Assembly: GCA_964648415.1 (NCBI GenBank) | Contig: CAZYOC010000069.1 | Coordinates: forward strand, 1 to 18,462 | From: G963669175 sp964648415 | GTDB taxonomy: Bacteria > Electryoneota > Electryoneia > Electryoneales > Electryoneaceae | Direction of reading: 5' to 3' | Length of the DNA: 18,462 bases | Shown here: in pieces, positions 16,208 to 18,462 of the stretch | How positions within the stretch are numbered: position 1 is the first letter of the stretch | Layout: each line of letters opens with the position of its first letter | Notes under the pieces: model-generated | What the model saw: the letters and a program-made list of their open reading frames with translations, nothing else | What the model was told of the DNA's origin: nothing | Databases searched by the model: none | Made by a program: the position numbers and the translations under genes

Positions 16208-18397
16208 ATGAGAAACCTGAAGTACATTCAGTTGATCGTTATGCCCATATTCTTGATATCTGTATCCATAGGTAGTGTTATGGCGGCGACCATTCAGGGA
16301 ACCGTACAGGACGGCTCCGGAGCGCCGTTGTTTGGAGCCAACATCGTTCTCGAGGGCGAGTCCAGGGGGGCGTCGACGGATCTGGACGGAGCTTTTGCCA
16401 TTGCCAATGTCCCGCCCGGTGTGTACACGCTGAACGTGACGATGGTCGGATACACCCCCCGGCAGCGCGAGGTGGCCCTGACGGAGCAGGGAGCGGATCT
16501 CACGTTGACGCTGGAGTTCGACCCGGTCGCTCTGGAGGACCTGGTGTTCAAGGCCGAGCGGCAGTCCTCCTCTGTGAGGGTTGACGAGCCGGTGCGGGTG
16601 GAAGTGGTCTCCTCGGAAGACCTGGAGCGTGAATCGACCGACGGCGGGGTGTTGACGGCGCTGGGAAGCAAAACCGGGCTGAACACCCGGCCCTGCGCGT
16701 TGTGCGGCAGCGCCGGGGTGGGGATGCAGGGGCTCGATCCCTCGTACACTGAAGTGCTGATGGACGGCATGCCGGTGCTCAAGGGGGTGGGCAGCTTGTA
16801 CGGGTTGGACGGCGTGGCGGTGTCCGACCTCTCCCGGGTGGAAATCACCAAGGGCAGCGGTTCCAGCAGCAGCGGGACCGACGCCATGGCGGGTTCGGTC
16901 AATTTGGTCTCCCGCGATCCGCTGGACACACGCGCTCTGGACCTGTCCATGACCGGCTCCTCCACCCTTCGCCACGGGATCGCCGTCAACCTGACCTATC
17001 CCACAGGCAAGCTGAAATCACGGATCGGCGTCAACTACGGCTCCGAACCGCGCAAGGTGGATGTGAACAGCGACAACATTACCGATACTCCCTCCTATGA
17101 CCGGCTTTCGGGCGCAGTGCGCACGACGTATGACCTTGGCCGATATAAGGTAGTGTATTCGGGCCGGGGGTTGATGGAGAACCGTTTCGCCGGCGAAGTC
17201 GACTGGACCGAGAGGGATCGGGGATCGGCCGACGTCTATGGCCGCGACATCGCCATCCAGCGCAACGAGCATTCGCTCAGCTATACGCTTCCCGGAATCT
17301 GGTCGCTCCAGACCAGCCTGGTCCGTCACCAGCAGGATTCCTGGTATGGTGAGACCCGGTTCGACGCCGGCCAGCTGATCTCCGTCACCTTCCTGCAGGT
17401 AGAGCAGGCGTGGACGGAGCGTCACGCGACCAACCTGCGGTTGGAATACCGGTATGAACAGTACGAGGACAACTTGCAACTCGCCTCGCCCACGGACCGC
17501 ACGGATCGTGTTCCGGGGCTGATGGTGCAGCAGAGTTACCGCCCGAGCGACGTCTGGCTGGTGACGTACGGCGGCCGCGCCGAGCGGTATGCTGAGGATC
17601 CCCTGGTGGTGTCGCCGCGCGGCTCCATTCGTTTCCGGCCCAAGCAGAACTGGACCTTTCTCGCCGCGGCGGGAACCGGGTATCGCCCCGTGACCATCTT
17701 CAGTCTGGACAAAGCGGTCCACGCCGGTTTCGACAACGTGGTCGTGCCGGAGGCGCTGGAGCCGGAACGCAGCCTGGGCAGCACCTTCACCATCAATTAC
17801 CGCCGGGCGACTGTGGGGCACGCCCTGCAAATCGATCTGACCGGGTACTACACCCATTTCGACAACAAGGTGGTGCTGTCATACGGGGATGAGGCGCACT
17901 CGGAAACGGTGTACTCCAATGCGGACATGGCGTTTACTCGAGGTGTGGAACTCCAGACAACCGTGACGACCGCCGACGGCTGGTCGCTGTCCGCCGGCGG
18001 GTCAGTTTCCGACGTGCAGTATCGAGACACGGCCGGGTGGCGTCTCATGCAGATGCAGAACCGGTACACGGGTCTCGCCTCGATTACCAAGGCCTGGAGC
18101 GATGGCGGTTGGGCGGCGAACGTGGACGCGAACCTGTACGGCCCCATGGCGCTGCCGGAAGGCCGCGGCCGTTCAGACAGCCCGGCTTACACGACCGTGG
18201 ATGTGGGGCTGAGCAAACAGCTCGGCGCGTTCACGGTTTCGGGGTCGGTGCAGAACCTGCTGGATTACACCCAGCCCGACACGCCGTTGAAGATCGATCC
18301 CGTGACCGGAGAGCCCCGCTTCGATGCGGCCATGATTTACGGCCCCCTGCTGGGCAGGCTCTTCCTGTTGAACATTCGATCCGAGTTTCAGTTGTAA
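16208..18397 (+). CDS. TonB-dependent outer-membrane receptor
   Basis: TonB/ExbBD-energised outer-membrane receptor for uptake of a scarce ligand. It has a signal peptide (1 to about 26, ending VMA), then a carboxypeptidase-regulatory-like domain (27-106: IQGTVQDGSGAPLFGANIVL, DLDGAFAIANVPPGVYTL). A TonB-box-like LEDLVFKA follows at 109-116. The plug (about 120-235) has VLMDGMPVL and VEITKGSGSSSSGTDAMAG. A barrel runs to 729, ending NIRSEFQL. The short barrel and plug style resemble BtuB/CirA-type receptors. The plug carries Cys163-x2-Cys166 and Met173 in RPCALCGSAGVGMQGL, with Met185 and Met188 close by, suggesting metal or heme contact; the ligand remains unknown. ATG 16208 is preceded by AGAGGG, nine bases away. 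The gene is bracketed by 62-bp inverted repeats, the right one starting 3 bp past the stop. No transport partners are in the window. Confidence 0.93.
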   Translation: MRNLKYIQLIVMPIFLISVSIGSVMAATIQGTVQDGSGAPLFGANIVLEGESRGASTDLDGAFAIANVPPGVYTLNVTMVGYTPRQREVALTEQGADLTLTLEFDPVALEDLVFKAERQSSSVRVDEPVRVEVVSSEDLERESTDGGVLTALGSKTGLNTRPCALCGSAGVGMQGLDPSYTEVLMDGMPVLKGVGSLYGLDGVAVSDLSRVEITKGSGSSSSGTDAMAGSVNLVSRDPLDTRALDLSMTGSSTLRHGIAVNLTYPTGKLKSRIGVNYGSEPRKVDVNSDNITDTPSYDRLSGAVRTTYDLGRYKVVYSGRGLMENRFAGEVDWTERDRGSADVYGRDIAIQRNEHSLSYTLPGIWSLQTSLVRHQQDSWYGETRFDAGQLISVTFLQVEQAWTERHATNLRLEYRYEQYEDNLQLASPTDRTDRVPGLMVQQSYRPSDVWLVTYGGRAERYAEDPLVVSPRGSIRFRPKQNWTFLAAAGTGYRPVTIFSLDKAVHAGFDNVVVPEALEPERSLGSTFTINYRRATVGHALQIDLTGYYTHFDNKVVLSYGDEAHSETVYSNADMAFTRGVELQTTVTTADGWSLSAGGSVSDVQYRDTAGWRLMQMQNRYTGLASITKAWSDGGWAANVDANLYGPMALPEGRGRSDSPAYTTVDVGLSKQLGAFTVSGSVQNLLDYTQPDTPLKIDPVTGEPRFDAAMIYGPLLGRLFLLNIRSEFQL

Positions 18398-18400
18398 CTA

Positions 18401-18462
18401 GTGGACTATTGCGCCAGCTATGAATCGTTCTGAGCTGCGCATTATCGTTCAGAGCAAGGCGC
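18401..18462. repeat. Right 62-bp inverted repeat, running to the window edge
   Basis: Inverted partner of 16052-16113. It starts 3 bp after the receptor stop codon and reaches the last base of the window, so the true repeat may be longer. It contains a small internal direct repeat (GAACGAT twice on the minus strand) that the left copy lacks. Confidence 0.8.

Overview
This 18.5 kb, GC-rich (about 60% by eye) window reads as ordinary chromosome of a didermic bacterium, probably from the FCB superphylum outside classical Bacteroidota. Three things point there. One secreted protein ends in a type IX secretion sorting domain with the 'YPNPFN' signature. A TonB-dependent receptor carries an N-terminal carboxypeptidase-regulatory-like domain. 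The intergenic gaps are full of short palindromic and dispersed repeats. I see no rRNA, tRNA, CRISPR array, phage module or intact transposase. The phylum assignment is an inference from protein style only.

Left part (1-6454, all minus strand): a secreted protein with a CsgG/LpoB-like fold and a long charged coiled coil (410-1369); an MFS permease (1661-3028); and a translationally coupled lepA-lepB pair (4649-6454 and 3546-4652, sharing an ATGA overlap). Middle (6787-10296, plus strand): a 1169-residue multidomain exported protein, divergent from lepA and ending in a T9SS sorting domain.

Right part (10843-15443, minus strand): a GT-C-type membrane protein that is clearly richer in A and T than its neighbours, then a GlcD-family FAD-linked dehydrogenase and an L-lysine 6-aminotransferase. 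The last two are 27 bp apart and probably co-transcribed. Together they suggest lysine breakdown through 2-aminoadipate and D-2-hydroxyglutarate, although the intermediate enzymes are not in the window. The window closes with a TonB-dependent receptor (16208-18397, plus strand) whose plug contains an unusual Cys-x2-Cys...Met segment.

The most notable unexplained structure lies between genes. A pair of 62-bp inverted repeats (about 82% identical) brackets the receptor gene. A 76-bp dispersed repeat (about 79% identical) occurs at 3426-3501 and 10647-10722. Two abutting inverted-repeat elements fill the gap at 10299-10781, the first with symmetrical nested arms around a REP-like palindrome. I found no convincing new multi-gene system; the repeats and the receptor plug motif are the best leads.
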